From positions 30,295,062 to 30,359,061 of the forward strand of contig QVOM02000116.1 of the NCBI GenBank assembly GCA_003586115.2: 64,000 nt of DNA, given 5' to 3'. Under the pieces are notes generated by a model. That model had not been told where the DNA came from. It saw nothing but the letters and a program-made list of their open reading frames with translations, and did no database searches. This document shows, in pieces, positions 22,151 through 32,715 of the stretch. This stretch comes from Salvator merianae. Taxonomy: Eukaryota; Chordata; Lepidosauria; Squamata; Teiidae. Both the position numbers and the translations under genes were made by a program. Every line of letters begins with the position of its first letter. Position 1 is the stretch's first letter.

Positions 22151-22578
22151 TTGGGAGAAAATCCCCTGTACCTTTAAGTCAGCTACCTTCTTGAGAGTAG
22201 GCAGTTGCAGGTATGTGACAGCTCCTATGAGAAGATGGTGGAAGTGTTGCCTGGGGAAAGTGTCACTCCTTGCAATGAAAGAGGAGTGGATGGGTACCAG
22301 CTTGTTGCAAGGAATCACTGCCTTGTCCATCCATCCACTCCTGACCTGTCATTCACCACAGCCTATCTGTTCACAAAAGCATAGACTTTCAGCCTGACAC
22401 ATTTTAGAAAGCATAGGATAGTGGTTCTGTTGGTTCTCCTGCCCCACCAGGAAAAGGAAGTGACACCACATCCATTCCCACATTATCTCTGGCACCATTC
22501 ACTTATAACCTTTCATTGAGAAAGTTTCTCACAGATCAAAGATTTACATAAGGACTTATCACAGAGTTACAAAGAAAC
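22151..22578. other. No gene recognised
   Basis: Contains a loose inverted pair tgtgacagctcc...ggagtggatgg without clear arms. No gene. Confidence 0.45.
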
Positions 22579-22581
22579 AAA

Positions 22582-22733
22582 GGGCGATTCTGCAGTAGGA
22601 GTCTCCCTTCCACACACTGGTCTGGTCTAAGCGGAGACCCCGCCCTGGACATCTCTTAGGCCACACCAGCATGCAGAAGGGTGGCTCCTAATGCGATTGC
22701 TGGTCTTCTATCCCAGCCAGTGCAGAATCACCC
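22582..22733 (+). mobile_element. Family C MITE, complete, 3-bp flanking duplication
   Basis: Ends gggcgattctgcag and tgcagaatcaccc are inverted, and aaa flanks both sides (22579-22581, 22734-22736), although an A-run weakens that evidence. Inside, tcccttccacacactggtct and accagcatgcagaagggtgg form a stem. Matches 11142-11311 and 44791-44947. Confidence 0.75.
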
Positions 22734-22736
22734 AAA

Positions 22737-24039
22737 AGCGAAGTCCATTCGGTGGATATTTTAAAAGAATTCTTTTTTGTTCCTTTTTTTCCTGGCAGGG
22801 CAGCAAACTGGAAACAATAGGCAATTGGAGATGTACTATGTTCCTGTAACCCATTATTTCTCAAAACAAGATTGGCAATCTGTCTTGTAAAATGTCTGTG
22901 CATTAGGGAGATCCTGACAGCTCTACGCGTTTGTGGAGGAACCCTTAATGGTCAAGGTAATTTCAGAGTCTAATTCTTCAAAAGGTGACAGAACAATACT
23001 CTTTGCATTTCCCCACTTGTGACATAATCCTATAATGCTTTCTAGCCATTTGAAAAAAGCGGAATGCATAAAATAATAGCAAGAGGATACTAATCATCAG
23101 TTTGGTAGAGCTGAAACTAGCACAGCTGGCAGACGAGTATTTTAATGTATTTCTAAATTAAGGAAGACCATTTAAGGAAGCATCATGCATAAATCCAATC
23201 TGCTAGGGGTCTTTATCTGTGCTGAGGTAGAAAGAATAGCTACCTTGCAGTTGATCATAATGCAGGAGCTTATCTATTTTAATGACGCTTGTGTCCCTGA
23301 AAGCATTCTAGCGATAGTTTGTTTTCATATTGGTCTATAATACTCGAATGGTATATATTTAATGAATGGAAGGGTGGAATTTCTTTTCTGGTAAAACTCA
23401 ATTGAAGCCTCCTTTCCAGAGAAATTAAAACTGTAAATGAAAGCAGTTAATACACATCACAAAGTAGAATTGTTTTTAGTGGCCTGTGTTGAATCTGCCT
23501 TTGATAAAGCCTCATAGCATTTATTTTTTTAAAAAGAAGATGTGTTGGGGAACCTGTTTTTATTTGAATTATTCTTTTTTTCCTCAAGGATGTAAATAAC
23601 GTTGCCTCCAACGTGGTACAGTTGACGTATATTAATGTTTACAAGGTTCAAGGGCATCACTACAATCCTTTTTTTGATAAGGATGCTGAGCTTTAACTTG
23701 ATAGGCAGAATCTGATTGGCTCAATAATTTTGTATTAAACTGACCTTGATGGAAGATTTTTCAGTTGCAGTAGAAACAATCAGTGAGAGATGCAGAGAAA
23801 CTCAGACAAAGTTCATATGGTTGATATGCATTCATAGCACCTCGATGGAGAAGAACCCACTCTGATGTTTTAAGCTGTCCCTCTTTGAATTTGGGGTGGG
23901 AAGCGGCCACCTCTGAAGCAGGAACACGTGGCCCCCTGCTCCCCCTCCCAGGCAAGCACAGTTCACTTATTTTACCATGTGTGTGTGTAGACAATGGTGG
24001 AGAATTTGTATTAATATTCTGGTATTTTGTTATTTTGTT
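22737..24039. other. No gene recognised
   Basis: About 1.3 kb of largely AT-rich, repeat-free DNA (about 22940-23760). If anything here is conserved it would be non-coding. That cannot be judged from one sequence. Confidence 0.5.
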
Positions 24040-24150
24040 TTCTTTTGTAGAGGTCTCTACCTACTTTATCGATATTCATAGTGATTTTATTGTGACCCAC
24101 CCTGAGACCATCAGGTCTAGGGCAGGATAAAAACATAGATAAACAAACTA
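24040..24150 (+). mobile_element. L2-type LINE 3' tail
   Basis: gtgacccaccctgagaccat, then ggtctagggcaggataaaaa and a taaacaaact end, is the same tail motif seen at 25290-25372 and, reversed, at 40893-41050. Confidence 0.65.
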
Positions 24151-24384
24151 AACTGAGGAGTAAATTTGAAAATAAACTGTGTTGCTCAAAATATATTTAG
24201 TAAGGATGGAGACCCTTGTTTCCTGTTTGCTGCCTCATTCCGTCAGGCACAATCCACTGGGAGTCACATGCTGTCCAAAGCTAAAGGAAGACACAGCCAG
24301 AGACAAAAGTATGCAAAGGATGCTTGAAATTAGATTGAGGCAGGATCTGGATGAGAGCTACTGGCAGCGTTTTAACAAGTGTAA

Positions 24385-24520
24385 CACTCTATGTTAAGCA
24401 GCAATATGCTGTTTGCCTGTCTGCCACTGCTCCTAGCTGCACAAGCATTGCAACATGGGAATTCCAGCTGGGATCGTTTACTCAAGCACAGGAAATGGTC
24501 CTAGGAATGCCCCATTTTGT
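24385..24520. repeat. Interspersed repeat shared with 13330-13510 (family G)
   Basis: See the copy at 13330-13510. The two share three ordered anchor segments at moderate divergence. Overlapping short frames are not alike between copies. Confidence 0.5.
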
Positions 24521-24585
24521 GTGTTTGAATAAATAGGGCCATCAAATTCACATAAAAGAGTGCGGATCCAGGTAAGTCTGTACAA

Positions 24586-24616
24586 GTGGCAGCAGTGGCA
24601 GCAGTGGCAGCAGTGG
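24586..24616. repeat. 9-bp tandem repeat gtggcagca, 3.4 units
   Basis: gtggcagca repeated three times plus gtgg. On the minus strand it encodes a leucine/proline run in a chance frame. Confidence 0.93.
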
Positions 24617-25117
24617 TGGATGTACAGGCCTAAGTACTGTCACATTGCTTATTTCCATTCTGCCTTCGAAGCGCTCTAATGAGTGCTTCCTGGGTGAGTG
24701 GGGGTCTCCAAAGATAGCAGCATTCAATCCCAGCTGGGGCCTGGTGTGGATGCTACCTTTGTCTCTAGTTGGGGGCATGCATGGCTGCAACTTATTAATC
24801 TCTTAGTTTATTCATGCACTTTATTGCTATGTTTCCTTTCCAGATGTCCAGTTTAGTAGATGCAAACTTTGCTAACTAAAAAGAGAAGAACGGAAAGGGA
24901 GTCAACAGCTGCTCTTTCTTTGTGGTGTTTCTGTGCCTGTCACGATCTCCAGGTTCCAAGTTAAGAACCTCAGGGAAAGAGCCCTCTAGCTGTAGTTCTT
25001 GATGTCAATATTACAGGGAGGAAGAGGATAAAAGTATTGGGCTCTTTTTTGTTTTGCTAGCTTTGAAGTTTACTTTTTTGGTTTTCTAAAATTATACCTT
25101 TTAAATAAAAGACTGTG
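24617..25117. other. No gene recognised
   Basis: Ordinary sequence, no gene or repeat terminus identified. Confidence 0.5.
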
Positions 25118-25372
25118 GAACACTCTTCCCCCTGAGGTGTGAGAAGCTCCTTCACTTAGGAGAAGAAGCCTGACACCTTCAGGAGAGCAGTGAAGATGCA
25201 CCTATTTACCCTTGCCATTGGCTAAAGATACAGCATTTCCTCCCCACTTTCCGGCACTGCTACTGGTTTATTGTGTGCCTTTTACATTCTGTCTTTTATT
25301 TTTATAACCTCCCCTGAGACCTTTGGGTATAGGGTGGGATAAAAATGCAAATAGATAAATAAAGATGATCCA
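25118..25372 (+). mobile_element. L2-type LINE 3' end
   Basis: tggaacactcttccccctga, then caggagagcagtgaagatgc and acctatttacccttgcc, followed by ctgagacctttgggtatagg and an atagataaataaa tail. The order (a W-N-S-L-P-like end of the reverse transcriptase region, then a short linker, then the tail) is that of L2-like LINEs in vertebrates. No intact frame remains. Confidence 0.72.
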
Positions 25373-26026
25373 GTTGCTTTCCCTTGTCGGCTGATGATAC
25401 AAGTTCTGGGAAAGTAACCCTGAACAAGTACCACTTCACTTCAAACAAGTAGACTTAAGTGCATCATTCCCTTCATTCATCTCTTGAGTGAATTAACTTA
25501 CTGTATATTGTTCAGCTCCCTCCTTCTTTTACCATCACCAGTACATAAAGGTGTCAAGGGTTAGGGTAGAAAAACAACTTCATAGATCCCAGCCGCAGTG
25601 GTTAAACTCAGGGAAGAGGTGCTGTTAAAGTGCTCCTTGCTTTTGGGATGTTGGGGAATGGGAATCCAGCAACGCATCAAAGGAATCTCTTTTCAAAATT
25701 ATAGCACTAAATCCCCCCAGTGTTTTCTTTAGGACATTTTGACCATATTTATGAATTTCCAGATATGTGCCATTGTGGTGGTACATAATCCTAGGCTAGG
25801 CAATGAGGGGAAGAGTGACTATTGTAATTATTTCTAAATTTACACCTATACATATTTATTAGTGTAAACATGCCCACATTATATGCAGATCTGTATGGTC
25901 ACTTGTTGCATTGCCCTTCTTTGGTAGTGGGGTACAGGCTATCTGGGGTGGGAAAGAGGTTGCGCTGGATAAGGGTGACAGTCCCTGCCATCAGGTTCAT
26001 GGTTCACAGTGGGAATTCCCTGGCTT
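25373..26026. other. No gene recognised
   Basis: Ordinary sequence. Nothing supported. Confidence 0.5.
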
Positions 26027-26347
26027 CAATCTTGGCAATGGGAAGAGGGCTGCCCTTGCCCATTGAGGTTGTGGCTGTGTTCTGGTTGGATGGGGGCAGC
26101 CCTCCCCCCACTGAGATTGATGCTGGGATCCATGGCTGTGAACTTGATGGTAAAAGGAGGCTGCATTCCCTTCCTTTCCTGAATGAAGATTTATTGTAAT
26201 CTTGATGCAGTAGAGAGGTGGGCTGCCCCCCCAAGTCAGAATCAGCTGTGATCTTGAGTTGCAGTGGGAGGGGGAGGCAGATTCCATCCTCTCAGTCACG
26301 AGTGGCTGCAATCTTGACTAAGGAAGAGAGGGAGAGGCAGATCAGAG
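26027..26347. repeat. Degenerate tandem repeat, ~50-60 bp period, ~6 units
   Basis: Each unit starts with an (a/t)atcttg(a/g)-like heptamer: caatcttggc 26027, tgttctggtt 26077, tgaacttgat 26139, taatcttgat 26197, tgatcttgag 26248, caatcttgac 26308. Each is followed by a G-rich block (gggagagggg-like) and then ggctg or gaggcag. Spacing is 50-62 bp. Divergence between units is high, so the array is old. Confidence 0.6.
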
Positions 26348-26481
26348 TCCAGTCTCCACGTAGGGAAGAAGCAGCTTTCCATGCTGACGAAACATAAGAA
26401 AAGGCCGATGGTGCCATTTCTTATGTTGGAAGATGCTCTTGGGTATCAAGATCAAAGACTGGACTTTGGTGTTCTGGCAAT

Positions 26482-26661
26482 GGCCCTTTCTGCACTTGGT
26501 CTTATACCAGATTATGTCTTGGAATAGGGATCTGCCATCTGCATGCTACTACGAACTATGGCAGGCCCCACCAGGGGCCTGCTATAATCAGCACTAGCAA
26601 GTGGATAGCAGGTCCCTATTCTGGGATTTAGTCCAGAATAAAGTGAAGTGCAGAAAGGGCC
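26482..26661 (+). mobile_element. Family B Harbinger-like MITE, complete, 3-bp target duplication
   Basis: Inverted ends ggccctttctgcact and agtgcagaaagggcc are flanked by aat on both sides (26479-26481 and 26662-26664). Subterminal gaatagggatctgcc and gcaggtccctattc are also inverted, so most of the 180-bp element folds back on itself. Confidence 0.87.
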
Positions 26662-26664
26662 AAT

Positions 26665-28207
26665 GTGGAGATGGCAGCATGCATACAGCATGCCTTTGCA
26701 TTAGAATAGCACTATGAGTGTAGCACGGTTCTTAATGGAGGGAGAGGGCAAGCTATGCTTGTAGTGCTAACTCCCCTGCTGTGTGAACTTTGACTGCATC
26801 TAGATGGGAGAAATCTAGTGCCATTATATCTGCCCTATGGTGGGATTGTCACACATATCTGTGGCAGCCCCACCATAGCCCCACTATATCCCCCCTAAAT
26901 CCTGCTATAGCCTATTGCAGGAAAACCTGACTCGGATGGCCACCTGGAGGGCGCTGCCATCCTTAAAGTGGCCACTGTGCATGTGCAAGGACCGAAAAGG
27001 TTGGCTGTGTATGTGCAGTGGTTGCGATCATGCACTTCTGGGTGTTTTGCACCAGCAAAATACCTGGATGTGCATGTCACCAAAATGTGCACAGATAATT
27101 CTGGCCTGCATGCTGTTTAGGCAACAAGCAATAATTCCAGAGCAGATATACTGGATATTGTTTGTTAGCAATATATTTAGCCGACGTCTGGAGCCAGTCA
27201 TTGCCCCTGTGCTCCAGTGTAAGTCAATGGCACCCTTGAGGTTAAATTGTGCTATTACAAATTTCGGAGACTGTAGTACATGAGATAAATTGTGTTTTAC
27301 TGGCAGCGTAGCAGCAAAATCATGCTGTAGAAAACTGTGTTATGAGAAGGACAGCAGTATGTGTAAATTTCAGCACTGATACTGTGAGATAGAAAAAGTT
27401 TCACAAACTCCAGACATGCCATGTATTCTCAAAGGTATTGACTTTCCCTACATGTCATCTCTTTCTCATAACACCATGAGAAATAACAATTTGCCTAATA
27501 ATTTTGTACGAAACAGAACCCTGTTCTGTGTCTTTCGGCAAGAAGGAACTTGATTAAGATTAATGTTTTCACAATGTTAATGTTCCATTCTTTCTTTAAA
27601 AGTATGCTTGAAAATGACTACTTCTATGTTTTAAAAACTTGACCTTCATGCTAGAGATTTTAATGGTATATTGGATCATCAATATTTAAAAATAGAAAGC
27701 AACCTTTTTTTTTAATGAATGGATTGTTAACTCCCAATTGCACAAAATACTTTTCTGACCAGGTGAGGTGGCCTCAGGCATCTATCTTTTTCTTTAACAG
27801 TGCTCAATAGCTGGGCTAGAATGATCAAAACTGATGACTTGGCTGTTCTCTTGAGAATTAGATGCATAGTTTATTGCCAGTAGTAACTGCTCTTTCAGGA
27901 TCTTTGCCCCGGGAGCTTACCGTTTAAGGATGGCCTTGGAAGGAGAATGGAGGAAAGGAAATCATATGAGCTACTGTGAAAAAAAGTGAAGTTCCATTTA
28001 ACTGGGGATAAAGATGGGGTGGGCATTAATGATAAAAGATGTGTGCTGGTTTTATCTTAATCCAAGGCAGCATGGGGAACAGATGCTGCATTGAAACTGT
28101 TGCTTGATCTTGCACTTAACTGAGATCCTGGTCTGTATACATTTTAAATTTCAGTAATGGAGATAAAATAAACAGTAACTAAAAGAAGGAAAGAAAGTTA
28201 AGAGAGA
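26665..28207. other. No gene recognised
   Basis: About 1.5 kb. A ttgactgcatctagatgg at about 26789 recalls another MITE terminus, without a partner. The plus-strand 122-codon frame (26915-27283) has no motif. Confidence 0.5.
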
Positions 28208-28248
28208 TAGAGTAGTGTAATGGCTATGGTGTTGGACTAATACCTGTG
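28208..28248 (+). mobile_element. tRNA-derived SINE 5' head fragment
   Basis: gtagtgtaatggctatggtg followed by ttggactaatacctg matches the box-A region of a common squamate SINE (tagtgtagtggttagagtgttggactaggac). The box B and body are missing. Confidence 0.6.
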
Positions 28249-28289
28249 ACAGCTTCTTCACAATCCCTACGGACCGTGCTTGTAATAGC

Positions 28290-28640
28290 TGCTGCTCTGG
28301 AACACAGTGTCTACTTGCCAGAGTGGTCCATGGGAGGTACGGCTTCCTGGGAACACTGATGGCTGTACGGCCCTCTCACTTGGAGTATTCTCTGGTTTGA
28401 AAATCCTGTCAGGGGGCAGACCAATGGGGGACCACTTTAAAGTGCTCTCCCAAACATTCCTGGGTTGTGGGTTGTTCCAGCTATTCTGGGGCCCCCCTGT
28501 GGTGTGCAGAGTCCAGCACAATTTTGCTGGGCTCTGGAAATGACCACGCAAGTGCGTTGTTTGTGGCACAATGTCAATAACCTCTCATCCTGTAACTTTG
28601 GTGTCTGGGAAATATTTGTTCCCTGGCCTCCAAAGAAAGC
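28290..28640 (-). mobile_element. Family D repeat, diverged copy
   Basis: Read in reverse, it has gcactttaaagtggtccccc, ccccctgacaggattttcaa and ttgacattgtgccacaaac, corresponding to segments of the family D copy at 58830-59290 and 16970-17480. More diverged than the other copies. Confidence 0.45.
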
Positions 28641-28831
28641 TGGCATGGAGCCATGGCAATGTGAGTGGCTACTGGTATGCACTGCCTGACCTGGCTGCTT
28701 TCTTGGCTGCTCTGGGCCAGGAACAGCCTGTACAGAACATGTCAATGCACATCGTGTGGGAACTACAAAAGCATCCCTGAGTTCAAAGTCCTCTTGACTG
28801 TTGACAAATGCCGACACTGGGAAACCTTGGA

Positions 28832-28915
28832 TGAAATGGTAAATAAAGTGTGGGCTGCCTTGAGCTTTTCAGAATAAAGTTGGGACAGAAATGCCATAAA
28901 TAAGCACATGAATAA
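28832..28915 (+). mobile_element. LINE-type 3' tail fragment
   Basis: gtgggctgccttgagctttt, then cagaataaagttgggaca, followed by ataaataagcacatgaataa, resembles the L2-type tail (gtaagccgccttgag...ggtataaata). Confidence 0.5.
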
Positions 28916-28962
28916 ATAAGGGATGAATACAAGCCAACAAGCCTCAGAATTTGGGCTGCTCT

Positions 28963-29031
28963 TTGTTGAGCTTGTCTGATTTGGAAGTTAAGCAGCATGG
29001 TTAGGTCTGCTTAGGATCTGAATATAGCAGA
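28963..29031 (+). mobile_element. 5S rRNA-derived SINE fragment
   Basis: gagcttgtctgatttggaag followed by ttaagcag closely follows the vertebrate 5S rRNA segment ctcgtctgatctcggaag-ctaagcag, and ggttaggtctgcttaggat resembles the following internal-promoter part (ggttagtacttggatggg). The match stops at the boundary of a palindromic MITE. It is a SINE-type pseudocopy, not a functional 5S gene. Confidence 0.6.
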
Positions 29032-29239
29032 CAGTGGCAGCCACTGGCTTTAAAGGCAGGTGTTCATAACCTACGGAAAGTGTGCGATTGCTGTTCATGG
29101 GACCTCTGGGCCTCCATACTGTCGCACCAGGTCGCTGGGTGACCTGCTGTGACAGTATGGAGGCCCGGTGGCCCCACGAACAGCAATCGTGCATTTTTTG
29201 TGGATTATGAACACCTGCCCTTAAAGCCAGTGGCCACTG
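29032..29239. mobile_element. Family H palindromic hAT-type MITE
   Basis: The arms are nearly perfect inverted repeats over ~100 bp: cagtggcagccactggcttt... on the left and ...aaagccagtggccactg on the right, with ggcctccatactgtc / gacagtatggaggcc near the centre. Flanking 8-mers (atagcaga, ctgacagt) are not identical, so the target duplication is not shown for this copy. The copies at 36061-36270 and 50987-51178 do show it. Confidence 0.82.
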
Positions 29240-29429
29240 CTGACAGTGGGAGTCTGTGGATGGGAACCAAAGGGAAGTGGGGCCAATTGAAACATCAATT
29301 GGGAGACTTCCTTTGGTCTCCCTGATATGTATTTTGATCTACAGTTTGAGGGTCAAAGAGAAAGATTTTAGGCAAAGTCTCCCTGTCTCCCTGATGCTCT
29401 GGGGTTCAGTGGACTACCTGGGAATAACA

Positions 29430-29786
29430 GACTCTTTCTGCACTGAGTGTTATTTCAGATTATATCCTGGAATAGGGACCTGCCATCTGAATGCTTGTGC
29501 AAATTACTGGAGGCCATACCCTGGGCCTGCCGTAATCTACACTAGCATGCAGATAACAGATCCCTATTCTGGGATATAGGCCCTTTCTGCACTGTGCTTT
29601 ATTCCAGATTATATCTTGGAATAGGGACCTGTCATCCACATGCTAGTGTAGACTATGGCAGTCTGGGCTCTGCTGTAGTCTCTACCAGCATGCGAATGGC
29701 AAGTCCCTATTCTGGGATATAATCAAAAATAAGGCCCAGTGCAGAAAGGGCCATAATCTGGAATAAGGCCTACTGCAGAAATGGCC
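29430..29786 (+). mobile_element. Family B MITE interrupted by a second family B copy
   Basis: The left part (29430-29578) ends in ccctattctgggatata and the right part resumes at 29756 with atctggaataaggcc. With the inner copy and one ata removed, the join restores the layout of other family B elements. Its left end (gactctttctgcactg) and right end (gcagaaatggcc) are worn, so it is older than the inner copy. Confidence 0.82.
29579..29752 (+). mobile_element. Inner family B MITE with ata target duplication
   Basis: Inverted ends ggccctttctgcact and agtgcagaaagggcc; 174 bp. It is flanked by ata at 29576-29578 and 29753-29755, and lies within another copy of the same family, so the empty-site sequence is known and fixes the duplication at three bases. 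Confidence 0.9.
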
Positions 29787-30556
29787 CCTGATGCTATAGA
29801 AACCAAACATATTCCAGAAGGCCATACCAAACCACTTCTTGTATCATGCCAAGAAAACAGCACGAATTTGCTCATGCAGTCATCAGAAGCTGAGCTTGAC
29901 TTATTGTGCATTTATCTTCAAACATAGATATTCAGAGCATTTTCACTGGTAATTGCTGGTCTGTGCTTTTGTATCTTCCCACTGCTTGCATAGAAAACTG
30001 AAAAGGCATTTGTAGTAGAAATAAGTATTTGGCTAATGGGATGGGGCTATCTATATTAATATTAGCCTATCTAATGCACAAGTTGCTATATGAGCACATC
30101 CTGTGGGTTAGCCTCTAATAAAGACTATGGCATTTAGCCACAGACTTCTGAACATAGTAGTAACAAAGAGAGTAAAGGACACTAGTAAGCTTGGAAGTAG
30201 AAATAAGGGCATAATGATGAGTTTGGGAAAGGCCATTAAAAGCATAAAAGATAAAGATCAGGAGGTTTTGCTCAGTGAAAAAGGAGATGAGAAATTGGTG
30301 TATGGATTAGGGAAAGTCTAACTGACGAGAGAGATGAATGGTTTTGGCACCAGAGCCAAAGATCAATTGGACAGAACTAAAGGCCAAACTTGATGTGATG
30401 TTAAATGTGCCTTGCTTTTAATAATTAGGGAATTTGAAATGCAAATAGCATTAATTCTCCCTCTCTCTCTCTGTAATGAGTTTTAGGAGTAAGCAATCCC
30501 ATTGTACTTATGTTTGTTGCCAGTATATTTAATGACTGCTTTTATGCTCAAGATGC
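29787..30556. other. No gene recognised
   Basis: AT-rich DNA with a short (CT)n run near 30459. The 64-codon frame 30127-30321 (+) is lysine-rich with no motif. Confidence 0.5.
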
Positions 30557-30830
30557 CTACTTAGCTGCACACACCATACGGTCCAACTCTGCTTGGATAA
30601 TCTGAGGAAATGTATGCAAAATGCTGTCTTGAATGCTTTTTGAAGCATTTGATAGAGCATTTGATACATGGGGACAGAGTACTTGACTCTGGGAACAAAG
30701 TGAGCACTTGCCTGAGTTCCTCTTGTTTTTGTCTGCTCTGTTGTGTATCAAGCTGCATGATGGCATCACTGTATGAATTGACACAATTTTGGGCCTGCTG
30801 GAGCTTCTCCACTCCATGCCAGGTCTCTAG
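30557..30830 (-). pseudogene. Unidentified coding-like segment broken by a frameshift
   Basis: Two minus-strand frames complement each other. One reads WHGVEKLQQAQNCVNSYSDA and goes on through IMQLDTQQSRQKQEELRQVL. The other covers the downstream half, HVSNALSNASKSIQDSILHT and then FPQIIQAELDRM, ending with a stop after VCAAK. The shift is near 30700. Composition is soluble and helical with Q/E/K-rich heptad-like spacing, unlike the low-information frames elsewhere. An ag precedes it (cctctag at about 30832), so a spliced exon with an indel or a retrocopy are both possible. I do not recognise the family. Confidence 0.4.
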
Positions 30831-31842
30831 AGGCCAAATAATAATTTATAATAATTTCTTATGATATTTGCACATGGCCCATGAGCTCGGTGTACCTACC
30901 TATATGAGAGGAGGCAGGTAACCTTAAAAAGGTGACAGCTATTAGCCTGGTATGAGGTTTTTCTAGCACTTGAAGTGTGGATGGTTGCTGCCATGCTGGG
31001 TCTTTACCAGCCTAGTACTGTGTTGTTATATCGTACTAAGCTGGTAAGTGTGAACAGGGCTCCCATGACTCCAGCCAACCTTAATCTTCATCAGTCTGGA
31101 CTTGCCTGCTGTAGGTGTGAACCTAGCCTCATATTGTTAACAGAGCAAATGTGGAGAAAAACACATTCTGTTTCACTCAACTCTCTTACTAGTACTTTTG
31201 AAAAAAAATATTAATATGTAAAAGGACTTCTTTTTGCAACTTTGCAGTGCAGATTATCGAATCAAGTGCAAATGTGGGAGGGGAATACAAGATGTCTAGG
31301 AAAAGGTAGGGTTGCCTTAGGATGTTGTAGCAGCAAGAAAGAAAAGGGCAGCAATGTGAGGTCTTGTTGTCATGTAAGGGGGAAAAAACTACAAAAAGAA
31401 TTCTCTCATATATAGTCTTTCATCTGCTCTTTTCCCACTGTGTCAGGCACTGAGATTTAAAGAGTAAAACAGTGGACTTCATTTTTCTTTGCTTTTGAAG
31501 CATCTTGATGACCATTACCAGCTAGAAGTGTGTGACCTTTCCAGAAGTCAAAGAGGAAAATGTTACTGCAGAAAATGCATGGCCACTTTGTGAACATAAA
31601 AATGGAGCAGCTTGTAAAACACAGACATGGATGGCTTTAACTTCTTTATTCGTAGGTGGAAGACATGGTACAAGCTCACTTGTCTGGAATGCTGTTCTGA
31701 ATGGCGTTTCCAAACTCCTTGTTCACCTTTGCCATAAGCTTTCCTTCCGCTCTCTGCTTGATTTGTAGTGCTCTCCTTTAATGCTGCTTAACTGGTCCTA
31801 ATCACTATTCTGCCCCTTACTTGTACCTCCAGTATTTCTTTT
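30831..31842. other. No gene recognised
   Basis: Ordinary sequence. Near 31000 a ccagcctagtactg / tactaagctgg pair could form a small stem. The 78-codon frame 31532-31768 (+) has no motif. Confidence 0.5.
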
Positions 31843-32350
31843 TTTTAATTAAAGATTTTATTGCATTATTTTAACAGAATAGATTTGTTTAACATAAATA
31901 CTGTAATGCTTAACAGTGAAACATGTGTTCTCTCACTATAAACCTTTCCCCCTTTACTCCCTTATCCTCCACCCTCCCCTGGGAATTTCCCTTACATTTC
32001 ATATTATTCCATCATTTCATCTTACTTTTAGAGTTTCGGTGAATGTTAGTAGTTAATCTGTGATTGGTTTGCCGTGCAAAGTTCTATTTTTATGCACTCC
32101 TGTTTAACAGTACTACCTTCCCTGGTATTTCAGCTGAATTTAAGTTGGAAGTCAAATCTATAAACGTCTGCCATGATTGCCAGAATGCTTTGTTTCTGTC
32201 TTCTCTCTGAAATCTGTATTTTTGTAATGCTATATATTCATACCATAAAATAGCCCAGACTTCGTTGTACCAGTTTTCCAGCATTAGTCTGCTAATTTTC
32301 AGTGTTTGGAACTCAAGTATTTGGCTATATATAATATGTAGTGTAACAAC
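31843..32350 (-). mobile_element. L1-clade LINE 3' end with poly(A)
   Basis: Minus-strand frame 32090-32284 reads MLENWYNEVWAILWYEYIAL followed by QREDRNKAFWQSWQTFI, in the style of the L1 ORF2 C-terminus (W..VW......A....K....FK..W..FI). The 3' UTR then runs to an AATAAA-like signal and an A-run read as ttttttttaatt at 31845-31852. A second, differently diverged copy lies at 18600-19150. Confidence 0.65.
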
Positions 32351-32715
32351 ATTTCCTGTATTTCTGATCCACCATGATGGACTAAATTATGACCATTGGC
32401 CTTGCTGGCTGTGGTAGATGCAAGTTATGGCCCAAGGACACTGGTCAGCCAGATACAATTTCAACAGAAAGAATCCATTTTTCTGGAGTGGAGAAGCTGG
32501 CAATTAGATCATATCTGTGCTTCTGTTCCATCTGCTGACCAAGTGTTTTTAAATGATAATATATATTTTTTTATTTTGCTAGTAAATGATAAGTGACTAC
32601 AAGTCTCAGTTGGACCTTAAGGTTCTTTACATTTAGATGAGTGTTGGCCAGACAGCTCTTGAAAGAATCCTTTTAATCCCAGTTTCAAACCCTGGTTCTG
32701 AATTCTGCCTCTAAG
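32351..32715. other. No gene recognised
   Basis: Ordinary sequence. Nothing supported. Confidence 0.5.

Noticed and set aside
28963..29031. Possible functional 5S rRNA gene
   Set aside because: Only ~65 bp resembles 5S, with several changes in the internal promoter and no terminator; fits a SINE fragment.
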